A stretch of DNA of 64,000 nt, taken from assembly GCF_003339685.1 (NCBI RefSeq), contig NZ_QPKI01000013.1:29322-93321 (forward strand). Reading direction: 5' to 3'. Position numbers and translations under genes: made by a program. Source of the stretch: Halomonas sp. DQ26W (GTDB lineage: Bacteria; Pseudomonadota; Gammaproteobacteria; Pseudomonadales; Halomonadaceae). The notes beneath the pieces were generated by a model, which was given only the letters and a program-made list of their open reading frames with translations, was not told the DNA's origin and did no database searches. Shown one piece after another: positions 1 through 8,659 of the stretch; position 1 is the first letter of the stretch; each line of letters begins with the position of its first letter.

Positions 1-2
1 TC

Positions 3-704
3 TACTACAGTCGGTTCGGAGCGGAGGAAGAGCGCTTCGACTTTCATGACGTGGTGCACACCCTCACCGACAAGATGCTTCGCCGTCATCCCCATGTCTT
101 TCCCGACGGCACCCTGGCTTCCCGTCGCCCGCCAGGTGTCAGCGGCGACCAGGTCGAGGCGCGCCAGACTGAACTTGAAAACGTAAGCAGCCGCTGGGAA
201 AGTCTCAAGGCCGAGGAGCGTGCCGAGCGCGCTACCGCCCGGGCGGCCGCCTCGGTACGAGATAACGCCGTGGCTTCGTTATTAGATGATATTCCACGGA
301 CGCTGCCGGCGCTGTCACGGGCCGCCAAGCTGTCGAAGCGTGCCGCCCGGGTGGGTTTCGACTGGCCCGATGCTCGTGGCGTGATCGCCAAGATTCACGA
401 GGAGCTCGAGGAGGTCGAGGAGGCGTTGGCCGAGAATGACACCGTCCATGCGGTCGAAGAGGTGGGCGACCTGCTGTTCGCCGTGACCAACCTGGCGCGC
501 ACCCTCAAAGCCGACCCCGAGCGCTGCCTGCGTAAGACCAATGCCAAGTTCGAACGCCGCTTCCGCTACGTAGAAGCGGCGCTGAGCGCGCGGGGCGTAA
601 CCACATGGGATGTCGACTTGGATACCATGGAACATTACTGGCAGCAGGCCAAACAACACGATGCTCCCATTTCCGAACTGCCTTCAGGAGAACGCCGGCG
701 ATGA
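3..704 (+). CDS. mazG: MazG nucleoside triphosphate pyrophosphohydrolase, 5' end outside window
   Basis: The open frame is already running at the left edge, and the codons before the first possible start read like MazG (…ERFDFHDV…), so the N-terminal part lies outside the window. MazG hydrolyses (d)NTPs to monophosphates and influences ppGpp-dependent survival. Visible features are the RRHPHVF segment between the two MazG domains and the second domain with the acidic EEL-EEVEEAL helix followed by EEVGDLLFA, which supplies metal-binding acidic residues. The C-terminus keeps the KFERRFRYVE and DLDTMEHYWQQ segments seen in E. coli MazG. Its TGA overlaps the ppc start (ATGA), so the two genes are probably co-transcribed. 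Confidence 0.93.
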   Translation, partial: YYSRFGAEEERFDFHDVVHTLTDKMLRRHPHVFPDGTLASRRPPGVSGDQVEARQTELENVSSRWESLKAEERAERATARAAASVRDNAVASLLDDIPRTLPALSRAAKLSKRAARVGFDWPDARGVIAKIHEELEEVEEALAENDTVHAVEEVGDLLFAVTNLARTLKADPERCLRKTNAKFERRFRYVEAALSARGVTTWDVDLDTMEHYWQQAKQHDAPISELPSGERRR

Positions 705-3349
705 GCGACGATCTGCACGAATCACTGCGTGACAACGTACGCATACTGGGCGACAGCCTGGGCCGGACAATCGCCAATGACCTCGGCGAGGGTTTCGTCG
801 ATCGTATCGAGGCCATTCGTGGCTATGCCAAGAGCGGTCGTCAGGGCGATGTCCAGAGCAGCCGGGATCTCATCGAGTACCTGCGCAAGTTACCCGACCG
901 CGACCTGCTTCCGGTGACCCGGGCCTTCAACCAGTTCCTCAATCTGGCCAATATCGCCGAGCAGCACTATCGCGCGCGTTATCGTCGTGTGGAAGATTAT
1001 CGGCCAGGTAGCCAACCGATGTTGGGAGAGCTGCTGACGCGGGCGAGGGAAGCCGGCCATGCCCCGCGAAAGCTGGTCGAGAGCCTCGCTACCATGCGCG
1101 TCGAACTGGTGCTCACTGCTCACCCCACCGAAGTCATACGGCGTACGCTGATCCAGAAGTACGACGCCATCGATGAGTGTCTCTCGGTCATCGAATCCTC
1201 CAGTGATTACCCTGAGCGGGCCAGCCGCGCCCGGGGGCGGTTGGAGGAACTGATCAGCCAAGCCTGGCACACCGATGAGATTCGCCATGAGCGACCGACC
1301 CCGGTAGACGAAGCCAAGTGGGGCTTTGCGGTCATCGAGAACTCGCTGTGGCATGCGGTGCCGGCCTTCCATCGTGACCTGGATACACTGCTGCTGGAGA
1401 CCGCCGGCGAGCGATTGCCCTTGGATGCGGCGCCCATCGTTTTCGCCTCCTGGATGGGCGGGGATCGTGACGGCAACCCCAACGTCACCTCACGAGTCAC
1501 CCGCGAGGTACTCCTTCTGGGTCGCTGGATGGCGGCGGATCTCTATTGGCGCGACCTGGATCAGCTCAAGGCCGAGCTCTCCATGTGGAAGTCTAACAGT
1601 GCGCTGCGAGCGGAGGTGGGCGGCGTGGCAGAGCCCTATCGCGAGCTGATCAAGCGCCTGTTGACCCGGGTGGAGGCGACTCGCGAGTGGGCCAAGTCAG
1701 AGCTCGATGGGCGCAGCTTCGAGGGCGGCCCCATCATCGAGAACAGCGATCAGCTCTATGCACCGCTGCTCACCTGCTATCGCTCGCTTTGCGATGTGGG
1801 CCTGGATACCATCGCCAACGGAGCGCTGCTGGATACGCTACGGCGTGTCGCCATCTTCGGTGTCACCCTGACCAAGTTGGATATCCGTCAGGAGGCGAGC
1901 CGCCACTGCATGGTAATGGAAGAGCTCACCGAGACGCTGGAACTGGGCCGTTACCAAGACTGGAGCGAGGAGCAGCGCCAGGCCTTCCTGCTGGCGGAAC
2001 TGGAGTCGCGGCGGCCACTGATTCCACGACGCTGGGAGTGTTCGGCAGAGACACGTGAGGTGCTCGACACTTTCCGGGTCATCGCCAACGAGCAATCCGA
2101 GGCGCTGGGTACCTACATCATCTCCATGGCGGCGCAGCCCTCCGATGTGCTCACCGTGGCGTTGTTGATGAAGGAGGTGGGTGGTGAGGTTTCGCTGCCA
2201 ATCGCGCCGTTGTTCGAGACGCTTGACGACCTCAACCGCGCTGGCGATGTCATCGATCGCCTGCTGGCGCTGCCGGGCTATCGGGCACTTGCCGGCAAAA
2301 CCCAAGAAGTCATGATCGGTTACTCGGATTCGGCCAAGGATGCCGGCCAGCTGGCGGCTGCCTGGGCCCAGTACCGGGCACAGGAGCGGCTGGTCGAGGT
2401 GTGCCGGAGCCACGCTGTCTCCCTCACCCTGTTCCATGGCCGTGGCGGGGCCGTAGGTCGTGGTGGCGGACCGGCGCATGCCGCCATCCTCTCCCAGCCC
2501 CCGGGGTCGGTAAACGGCAGCCTTCGCGTGACCGAGCAAGGAGAGATGATTCGTTTCAAGTTCGGCCAGCCAGACATCGCCCTGCGTTCCATGGAGATCT
2601 ATGCCTGCGCAGTACTCGAAGCGACCCTGTTGCCGCCGCCTTCGCCGGAACCACACTGGCGTGAAGAGATGGATCGTCTGGCTGGAATCGCCCACCGAGG
2701 CTATGTCAGCGTGGTGCGCGAAAACCCTGATTTCGTCCCCTACTTCCGTGCGGTGACACCGGAAGGCGCGCTGGGTCGACTGCCGCTGGGCTCGCGCCCC
2801 ACCAAGAGGCGGCAGGACGGCGGCGTGGAAACCTTGCGCGCGATCCCCTGGATCTTCGCCTGGACCCAGATTCGCCTGATGCTGCCTGCATGGCTGGGGA
2901 GCGGCGAGGCGTTCTGCACCCGCCTCGAGGAGCAGGGCGGCCTCGAGACGTTGCGCGAAATGCGCGACCAGTGGCCCTTCTTCGGTACCTACCTGGACAT
3001 GCTCGAGATGCTGCTGGCCAAGGCCGATGTGTCTATCGCCAGCTATTACGAGAGACGCCTGGTGGACGAGCCGACGCTGAAGGCACTGGGCGAGGATCTG
3101 CGAGGACGCTTCACTCGTCTACATGACGTGCTCTTGACGATCCTCGATCAGGGGCAGTTGCTGGAGCAGACACCATTGATTCGCCAAGCCATTGCCGTGC
3201 GCAATCCCTATATCGACCCGCTGCATGGCCTGCAGGCAGAGCTGCTGCAGCGAAACCGCGATGCCGATGGTGCCATCAGTGGCGAACTCACCCGGGCCCT
3301 GATGGTGACCATGGCGGGTATCGCCGCGGGCCTGCGTAACACCGGCTGA
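701..3349 (+). CDS. ppc: phosphoenolpyruvate carboxylase
   Basis: An 882-residue protein (E. coli Ppc has 883). It carboxylates PEP with bicarbonate to oxaloacetate, refilling the TCA cycle in the cytoplasm. The start at 701 is chosen over a longer in-frame extension because a CAGGAGA ribosome site lies just upstream, the ATG overlaps the mazG stop, and the protein then aligns end to end with E. coli Ppc. Catalytic motifs are intact: LTAHPTE with the catalytic histidine near residue 141, GYSDSAKDAG, the glycine-rich FHGRGGAVGRGGGP loop, and the C-terminal RNTG tail that closes the active site. Nothing is unusual. Confidence 0.97.
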   Translation: MSDDLHESLRDNVRILGDSLGRTIANDLGEGFVDRIEAIRGYAKSGRQGDVQSSRDLIEYLRKLPDRDLLPVTRAFNQFLNLANIAEQHYRARYRRVEDYRPGSQPMLGELLTRAREAGHAPRKLVESLATMRVELVLTAHPTEVIRRTLIQKYDAIDECLSVIESSSDYPERASRARGRLEELISQAWHTDEIRHERPTPVDEAKWGFAVIENSLWHAVPAFHRDLDTLLLETAGERLPLDAAPIVFASWMGGDRDGNPNVTSRVTREVLLLGRWMAADLYWRDLDQLKAELSMWKSNSALRAEVGGVAEPYRELIKRLLTRVEATREWAKSELDGRSFEGGPIIENSDQLYAPLLTCYRSLCDVGLDTIANGALLDTLRRVAIFGVTLTKLDIRQEASRHCMVMEELTETLELGRYQDWSEEQRQAFLLAELESRRPLIPRRWECSAETREVLDTFRVIANEQSEALGTYIISMAAQPSDVLTVALLMKEVGGEVSLPIAPLFETLDDLNRAGDVIDRLLALPGYRALAGKTQEVMIGYSDSAKDAGQLAAAWAQYRAQERLVEVCRSHAVSLTLFHGRGGAVGRGGGPAHAAILSQPPGSVNGSLRVTEQGEMIRFKFGQPDIALRSMEIYACAVLEATLLPPPSPEPHWREEMDRLAGIAHRGYVSVVRENPDFVPYFRAVTPEGALGRLPLGSRPTKRRQDGGVETLRAIPWIFAWTQIRLMLPAWLGSGEAFCTRLEEQGGLETLREMRDQWPFFGTYLDMLEMLLAKADVSIASYYERRLVDEPTLKALGEDLRGRFTRLHDVLLTILDQGQLLEQTPLIRQAIAVRNPYIDPLHGLQAELLQRNRDADGAISGELTRALMVTMAGIAAGLRNTG

Positions 3350-3378
3350 TTCTTCATCGGCCACGCCAGAAACGACTT

Positions 3379-3400
3379 CGCCCGGCCAATAGGCCGGGCG
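3379..3400. terminator. hairpin between convergent ppc and the outer-membrane gene
   Basis: A 9-bp perfect stem (CGCCCGGCC / GGCCGGGCG) with an AATA loop lies 30 bp after ppc. There is no clear T-tract, so termination is inferred only from the stem and the convergent arrangement. Confidence 0.5.
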
Positions 3401-3431
3401 ATAGGGTTCGATAGCGTGCCTGAGCGCAGGC

Positions 3432-3576
3432 AGGCTTCCTGCGAAAAGTTGACGAGCGATAGCCAGACAAGGCAAAAATCGACGAAAAGACGGAGTTTAC
3501 GGGGGTGTAAATGAGTACTTTGAGCCGGTTTTTAACGCAGTATGGCTGAGCGCAGGCACTTTTTCGTACGAAGCCT
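3432..3576 (-). mobile_element. miniature inverted-repeat element, family B, copy 1
   Basis: A 145-bp non-coding block. Its ends are imperfect inverted repeats (AGGCTTCCTGCGAAAA and TTTTCGTACGAAGCCT, 14 of 16 matching). The inside, read on the minus strand, contains GCGTTAAAAACCGGCTC, then AAGTACTCATTTACACC, and is closely repeated at 26008-26226 and 49326-49525. The right end overlaps the final codon and TAG stop of the outer-membrane gene, so the element now supplies that gene's stop. No reading frame is present; movement would need a transposase in trans. Confidence 0.72.
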
Positions 3577-4150
3577 AGAAGGGGTAGTGGATCGAGGCCG
3601 TAATCAGGTTCAAATGGGCCATGCTTGGGGCATCGAACTCTTCGAATTCCAGACGGCTGACCAGGCGGTTATGCCGTAAGCGGGCGCCGAATCCCTGTAC
3701 CCGGGTGGTGCCGGCGGTGGCGAACAGCCATTCGTCGCTGCGCGTTACCGGGTCGCCTTCCCACTCGGTGAAGCCGGATTTGGCATAGAGCCCCAGTTGT
3801 CCGAAGCGGACACCGGCCACCAGGCTGCCGCCCAGGGTGGTCGTGTTGAGGATCATGGGCCGGTCGCCCAGGTGGGTTGGCACTTCATCGCTCTCACGGT
3901 AGCTGAGTTCGGCACCCAGATCGAGACGCGGCATGTTCACCGGTGAGAAGCCAGCCGTCAGGCGAAACCCGGAAGTATAGCCATCCGGTGTCTCGAGGCC
4001 ACGTCCCTCCACCACCAAACCGTTGTCAAGATACATCAGGTCGCTGGATTTTCCGGCATAGGACGGCGCCCCATCAGCCGCCACGAACGGAGATACAAGG
4101 AAAAACAGCTTGGCTACAAGCGCGGCAGCTATCGGTAAACCCGATTTCAT
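3575..4150 (-). CDS. putative outer-membrane beta-barrel protein
   Basis: A 191-residue protein. The start MKSGLPI… is preferred to an upstream in-frame start because it begins a clear signal peptide: a lysine, a hydrophobic stretch and a cleavage region near VAADGAPSYA. The mature part alternates polar and hydrophobic residues in short strands separated by Gly/Asp turns and ends in phenylalanine (…ITASIHYPF), the usual C-terminal signature recognised by the BAM complex. The length suits an eight-stranded barrel of the OmpA/OmpW type, but no specific subfamily or substrate can be named. The gene converges on ppc and its TAG stop lies inside the end of a miniature element. Confidence 0.7.
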   Translation of the reverse strand: MKSGLPIAAALVAKLFFLVSPFVAADGAPSYAGKSSDLMYLDNGLVVEGRGLETPDGYTSGFRLTAGFSPVNMPRLDLGAELSYRESDEVPTHLGDRPMILNTTTLGGSLVAGVRFGQLGLYAKSGFTEWEGDPVTRSDEWLFATAGTTRVQGFGARLRHNRLVSRLEFEEFDAPSMAHLNLITASIHYPF

Positions 4151-4272
4151 GATCCCTGACCTTTGGCAGGTGGTCTTTGCTCTGCTGCTCGGACCCTGCC
4201 CAACGATAGAGTTAGCACTCACAGGTTAGCAGGCTCTGCGTGGTTCTGCCAAAGGGGGGCAGCGAAGGGAAC

Positions 4273-5163
4273 TCATGGCCCGGCGAGGGCGGCATCGAGC
4301 GCCACAAGAACGGGAGAGGCGATGCGGTGGTGTATGGCCGCGGCCAGTAATGGCCCGAGAATCGCCTCTCGCTCGGTGGGACGCCCGGCCAGGACGTCCT
4401 GGAGCATGGAGGCGCGGTTATTGGCGGTACCCGTCACCACCTGCCAGACCAGCGCCTGCCAGCCCGCTTCCGGGGCGGGGATCTCCTCGGCTGCCATGAT
4501 GGCGGAGACCTCTTCGATGACCTGATTCACCATCGGCCGGAAAGGGCGGTCACGCAGTTGGCCGTTTCGTATGCGGTACCGGGCCGTCAGCGGGTTGATG
4601 GCGGCATTGATCGCCAGCTTGTGCCAAAGCCGAATGCGGATATCGTCAACTGCCCTGGTTTGTAGACCGGTGTTGGTGAGGACGGTGGCTAGTGTCCGGC
4701 AAAGCTCGGGGTAACGGTTGTCGAGGTCACCGACATAGGTCTGGCCATGGCCCGCATGCACCACGCTCGTATCGCCGGCCAGCCACGCTCCCTCGGTGGT
4801 GCAAGCACAGAGTACCGGCCCGGTGTGGCGCAGGCTCAGTGTCGGTTGGACCTGGTAGCCGTTCTGCCACAGCACCATTGGGGTTGTCGGTGGCAGTTGG
4901 GCGGCCACGCTGGCATAGGCGGCTTCGGTAGCATAAGCCTTGGTCATCAGGTGCAGAAAGGCGGGCGCGAGTGACGGTAGTCGGCGGCTATCGGCCATGG
5001 TCAGGCGGCAGGTTAGCCGCTCGCCTTCCGGGGTGGTCAAGGTTTGCTCATCGGGGATCGACCGGCGGCCGGCAAGCACCACCGGCTGAGTGCCGGCCAG
5101 GTGGAGTGCCAGCAGCCGGCCCATAGCTCCGGGTCCCACGATCAGGTGTGAAGCGGTCGACAT
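4273..5163 (-). CDS. 2-dehydropantoate 2-reductase family protein (ApbA/PanE-like)
   Basis: 296 residues. The family reduces ketopantoate to pantoate with NADPH in pantothenate (CoA) synthesis. The N-terminal Rossmann motif GPGAMGRLL is at residues 10-18. The C-terminal helical domain has the HKLAINAAINPLTARY segment, which contains the conserved catalytic lysine and an asparagine. A GGAAGGGG ribosome site precedes the start. Many genomes carry several paralogues, some with other 2-oxo-acid substrates, so use of ketopantoate is probable but not proven. Confidence 0.85.
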   Translation of the reverse strand: MSTASHLIVGPGAMGRLLALHLAGTQPVVLAGRRSIPDEQTLTTPEGERLTCRLTMADSRRLPSLAPAFLHLMTKAYATEAAYASVAAQLPPTTPMVLWQNGYQVQPTLSLRHTGPVLCACTTEGAWLAGDTSVVHAGHGQTYVGDLDNRYPELCRTLATVLTNTGLQTRAVDDIRIRLWHKLAINAAINPLTARYRIRNGQLRDRPFRPMVNQVIEEVSAIMAAEEIPAPEAGWQALVWQVVTGTANNRASMLQDVLAGRPTEREAILGPLLAAAIHHRIASPVLVALDAALAGP

Positions 5164-5241
5164 ACCTTGCCCCTTCCTTCAGGAGTTGGTTTTAGGAGAC
5201 TACCATGGCCCTGGCAAAGTAAATGTCTTCACGGCCGGTTT

Positions 5242-7170
5242 TCAGCGGGTGTGTCGTCTGCGAGTGGGTGCGGCTCGGCTCCTGCTGCGGCGGGTCTTGC
5301 CGCTGCCCTTGCCTCGGCGCGGAGAGGCTGCCGGCCCCGTCTCACCCTGAGCATCCGCCATGGCGCTGCGCAGCCGTCCGGTATCGGCGCTGGCCAGTAG
5401 CGCTTGCAGGTCAGCGACCAGCGAGGCCATGAAGGGGGCGGGGTCGGCGTCCTGCTCGGCGATGGCGCCCAGCCGCTGTTCCCACAGTGCGGTGCGCTCG
5501 GGGCGGGAGGCCGCTTCGGGTAGCGAGGCGATCAGGCCGCTGCCCAGCCGCGTGGCGCGCAGCGCCTTGTTGCGACGTACCAGATAGCCTCGTTCCAGCA
5601 GCGTCTCGATGATGCCGGCACGGGTCGCTTCGGTGCCCAGACCGTCGTGTTCGCGCAGCGTGCGCCGAACGGCCGGGTCGTCCACGTAGCGGGCGATGTT
5701 CGTCATCGCCTTGATCAGGCTGGCATCGGTAAAGGGATCCGGAGGGCGGGTTTCACGATCCTCGACCTCGCAGCCCGTTACCCGGCAGGCTTCGCCTTCG
5801 CTGAGCGGTGGCAGAGGCGGCGCTTCATCGCGGGTGGTGAACAGCGGCTTCCAGCCGGGCTGCAGCAGTACCTGCCCGCTGGCCCTGAAGCGCTCGTCGA
5901 GAATCACGAACTCGGCCTTTACCTCGCGGGTTTCCAGGGCGGGGTAGAACTGTGCCAGAACATTGCGGGCAATCAGCCGGAAGACATCGGCCTCGGCCTT
6001 CTCCAGGCGTGCCAGGTCCGCCGGCTTTCCGGTGGGCGCCAGGGCGTGGTGGGCGCCCACCTTCTTGTCGTTCCAGGCTTTGGAGCGCAGCGTGAAGTCC
6101 GCCCCGGCAAACCACTGCTGCAGCGTGGCGTCACTGTGACAGGCGCTCTCCAGGGTGCGGCGTGCCTGGGCAAGATGATCCTCGGGCAGATAGCGACAGT
6201 CGGAGCGCGGGTAGGTGATCAGCTTGTGGCGCTCGTAGAGTCGCTGGCAGATGTCGAGCACCGCCTTGGCCGAGAGTCCGAAGCGACGGGCGGCGTCCAC
6301 CTGCAGCGCCGAGAGCGAATAGGGCAGCGGGGCAGCCTGTTGCTTCTGGCGAGTGTCGAGGGAGGCCAGGCGACCCTCGGCGCCGGGCAGGCGAGCGGCC
6401 AGATCCTGGGCGGGGGCGCGCTCGAGCAGTCGTCCCTGATCATCAAGCCGGTGGGTCTCGCCAGGCTGCCACCAGGCGCGTAGCTGGCCGCCTGAGATGG
6501 CGAGGTCGGCCCACAGCACATGGAAAGGGTAGGGGACGAAGTCGCGGATTTCGGCGTCGCGTCGGACCACGAGCCCGAGCACCGGCGTCTGCACACGACC
6601 GACGGAGAGCACCCCGTCATGTCCAGCCTGTCGTCCGTTCAGAGTCCAGGCGCGAGTGAGGTTGATACCGTACAGCCAGTCGGCCCTGGCCCGGGACTCG
6701 GCGGCGCGATAAAGCGCATGATAGCGGCTGTTATCCTCCATCCGGGCCAGAGAACGCTCTACCGCCGGGCGGTTGAGGTCGCTGACCAGCAGCCGCGATA
6801 CCGGGCCCTTCCAACCCAGGTGCTCGATGACTTCCTGCACCAGCAGTTGCCCCTCCCGGTCGGGATCTCCCGCATGCACCACCTCGCGCGCGCCCTTGAG
6901 CAGACGACGGATCACCGCCAGCTGGCCCCGTGCCTTGGGCCGTGGCGTGAGCTTCCAGCGCTGGGGCAGGATCGGCAGGTGGTCCAGCCGCCACTGCTTG
7001 TAGGCGGGATCGTAGGCGTCGGGCGGCGCCTGCTCCAGCAGGTGCCCCAGGCACCAGGTGACCACGGTATCGCCAACATGCAGGGCGCCGTCTTCACGTC
7101 GTGCGCTTCCCGGCAGGGCGTCGGCGATGGCCCGGGCGAGGCTGGGTTTTTCAGCAATGATCAGTCGCAT
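5242..7170 (-). CDS. topB: DNA topoisomerase III
   Basis: 642 residues (E. coli TopB 653). A type IA topoisomerase that decatenates and relaxes DNA through a 5'-phosphotyrosine intermediate. The start MRLIIAEKPS is chosen because the TOPRIM domain begins there. TOPRIM motifs IIAEKPS and HAGDPDREGQ hold the metal-binding residues. The active-site tyrosine is about residue 320 in TYPRSDCRYLP, identical to the TopB family. The C-terminus is short and basic (RRGKGSGKTRRSRSR…) without zinc-finger cysteines, as expected for TopB rather than TopA. It is flanked upstream by a divergently transcribed ABC1 kinase gene. Confidence 0.96.
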   Translation of the reverse strand: MRLIIAEKPSLARAIADALPGSARREDGALHVGDTVVTWCLGHLLEQAPPDAYDPAYKQWRLDHLPILPQRWKLTPRPKARGQLAVIRRLLKGAREVVHAGDPDREGQLLVQEVIEHLGWKGPVSRLLVSDLNRPAVERSLARMEDNSRYHALYRAAESRARADWLYGINLTRAWTLNGRQAGHDGVLSVGRVQTPVLGLVVRRDAEIRDFVPYPFHVLWADLAISGGQLRAWWQPGETHRLDDQGRLLERAPAQDLAARLPGAEGRLASLDTRQKQQAAPLPYSLSALQVDAARRFGLSAKAVLDICQRLYERHKLITYPRSDCRYLPEDHLAQARRTLESACHSDATLQQWFAGADFTLRSKAWNDKKVGAHHALAPTGKPADLARLEKAEADVFRLIARNVLAQFYPALETREVKAEFVILDERFRASGQVLLQPGWKPLFTTRDEAPPLPPLSEGEACRVTGCEVEDRETRPPDPFTDASLIKAMTNIARYVDDPAVRRTLREHDGLGTEATRAGIIETLLERGYLVRRNKALRATRLGSGLIASLPEAASRPERTALWEQRLGAIAEQDADPAPFMASLVADLQALLASADTGRLRSAMADAQGETGPAASPRRGKGSGKTRRSRSRAAPTRRRHTR

Positions 7171-7310
7171 GTCGGCGCCACAGGAATTCAAGATATGGAC
7201 ATTCTTACAGTAAAAAGTGCCGTTCGCCAGATGTCACCCTGCATTCTCGTTGTACAATTCCTGTATCATTGATTGGCTGTTTCACGGTTACCTGAAGGGG
7301 GAGCGGCAAT

Positions 7311-8555
7311 ATGCGTGAACGTGGAAGAACGCGGCGCCTGCTGGGACTTGGTGCCCGCACAGGTGGCGCCGTGATTCGCACGCGCCTCGGCGGCCAGGCC
7401 GACTGGCGTGCGCTGGGTGAAGCGCTGTTCGAGGGGCTCTCCGAGCTGAAGGGGCCAGCGATGAAGCTGGCTCAAATCATGGCGCAGTGGGACGACCTGC
7501 TGCCGCCGGATCTCGTCGACGAACTGGCGCGCCTTCAGCGTCAGGCCGAGCCCATGCCGTGGGAGGGTATACGGCGTACTCTGGTCGAGCAGTACGGTGA
7601 GTTGGACGCCCACTTCCGCGAGATCGAGCCGCGCCCCTTCGCCAGCGCCTCCATGGGGCAGGTGCACCGGGCAGTCACCCACGACGGTGAGTCGCTGGTG
7701 CTCAAGGTCCAGTACCCTGGGCTGCCCGAGATCCTCGAGGGCGATCTTGCACAGGTGCGGCGAATCATGCGTCTTGGACGCTGGCTCAAGGTGCCCCAGG
7801 CTCGGCTCGATGCGCTGTTCGAGGAACTCGCCGCCAGCCTGCGCAGTGAGCTGGACTACCAGGCCGAGGCTCGTGCTCTGGCGCGCTACCGGCAGCGCTA
7901 TGCGCATCTCGACGGCCTGGTGATTCCTGAACCGTTGCCCAACCTGTCCGGTCCCCGGGTGTTGGCCATGCGCCATGTGACCGGCACGCCCCTGCGTGAG
8001 CTGGAGGCCGGAGACGACGCCACGCGCCAGCGCATCGCCACGACGCTGGCCGATTGGCTCACCGAAGAGCTGTTCACCCACGGTGAGCTGCATGCTGATC
8101 CCCATGCCGGCAACTTTGCCGCCGACGACCAGGGGCGGTTGGTGATCTATGACCTTGGGGCGGTGATACCGGTGGCGGATGCTCACCTGAAGGCGATGAT
8201 GGCACTGCTCGATGCCGCGCTGGTGAATGACCCCATGGCCATGGACGACGCCCTGCGACAACTCGGTGGACGCCAGGGGCAGGGAGCGCCGCTGGCGCTG
8301 TACCGAGAGGCCGCCGAGGCGGTGGCCCCGCTGTTTCAGCCGGGCGTGCAGGACTTTGCCGACGTGCGGATGCATCGCCGGCTGCGCGAGCTCAGCCCCA
8401 AGGTATGGGCCGCCATGGACCGCCTGCAGCCGCCGGCCGACATTCTGCTGCTGTCACGCACCCTCAATGGCCACTACTGGAACCTGGTGCGCCTCGGGGC
8501 CAGGCTCGACATGCATGCCCGCATCCAGCCGCTGTGCGAGTGGGCGAAGGGCTGA
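7311..8555 (+). CDS. ABC1/UbiB-family atypical kinase-like protein
   Basis: 414 residues, start supported by a GGGGGAGCGG ribosome site. ABC1 proteins are protein-kinase-like ATPases tied to quinone and lipid metabolism. Visible motifs are the alanine-rich loop replacing the kinase glycine loop (PFASASMGQVHRA, about residues 109-121), the catalytic loop HADPHAGNF at about 261-269 and YDLG with the metal-binding aspartate about 281. The family KxGQ motif appears as K52-L-A-Q, with alanine in place of glycine. It is shorter than UbiB (546 residues in E. coli) and lacks UbiB's C-terminal membrane helices, so it resembles the COQ8/ADCK3-like group. The biological substrate is unknown. Confidence 0.85.
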   Translation: MRERGRTRRLLGLGARTGGAVIRTRLGGQADWRALGEALFEGLSELKGPAMKLAQIMAQWDDLLPPDLVDELARLQRQAEPMPWEGIRRTLVEQYGELDAHFREIEPRPFASASMGQVHRAVTHDGESLVLKVQYPGLPEILEGDLAQVRRIMRLGRWLKVPQARLDALFEELAASLRSELDYQAEARALARYRQRYAHLDGLVIPEPLPNLSGPRVLAMRHVTGTPLRELEAGDDATRQRIATTLADWLTEELFTHGELHADPHAGNFAADDQGRLVIYDLGAVIPVADAHLKAMMALLDAALVNDPMAMDDALRQLGGRQGQGAPLALYREAAEAVAPLFQPGVQDFADVRMHRRLRELSPKVWAAMDRLQPPADILLLSRTLNGHYWNLVRLGARLDMHARIQPLCEWAKG

Positions 8556-8659
8556 GGGAAATGGCCAGTACCCCGGTGTCGAGGACATGCATTAGCAAAC
8601 CACATGCAACGGCGCTTCCCTGTTAGAATATGCGGCTTTCGGGATTGGCGGAGACTGCG

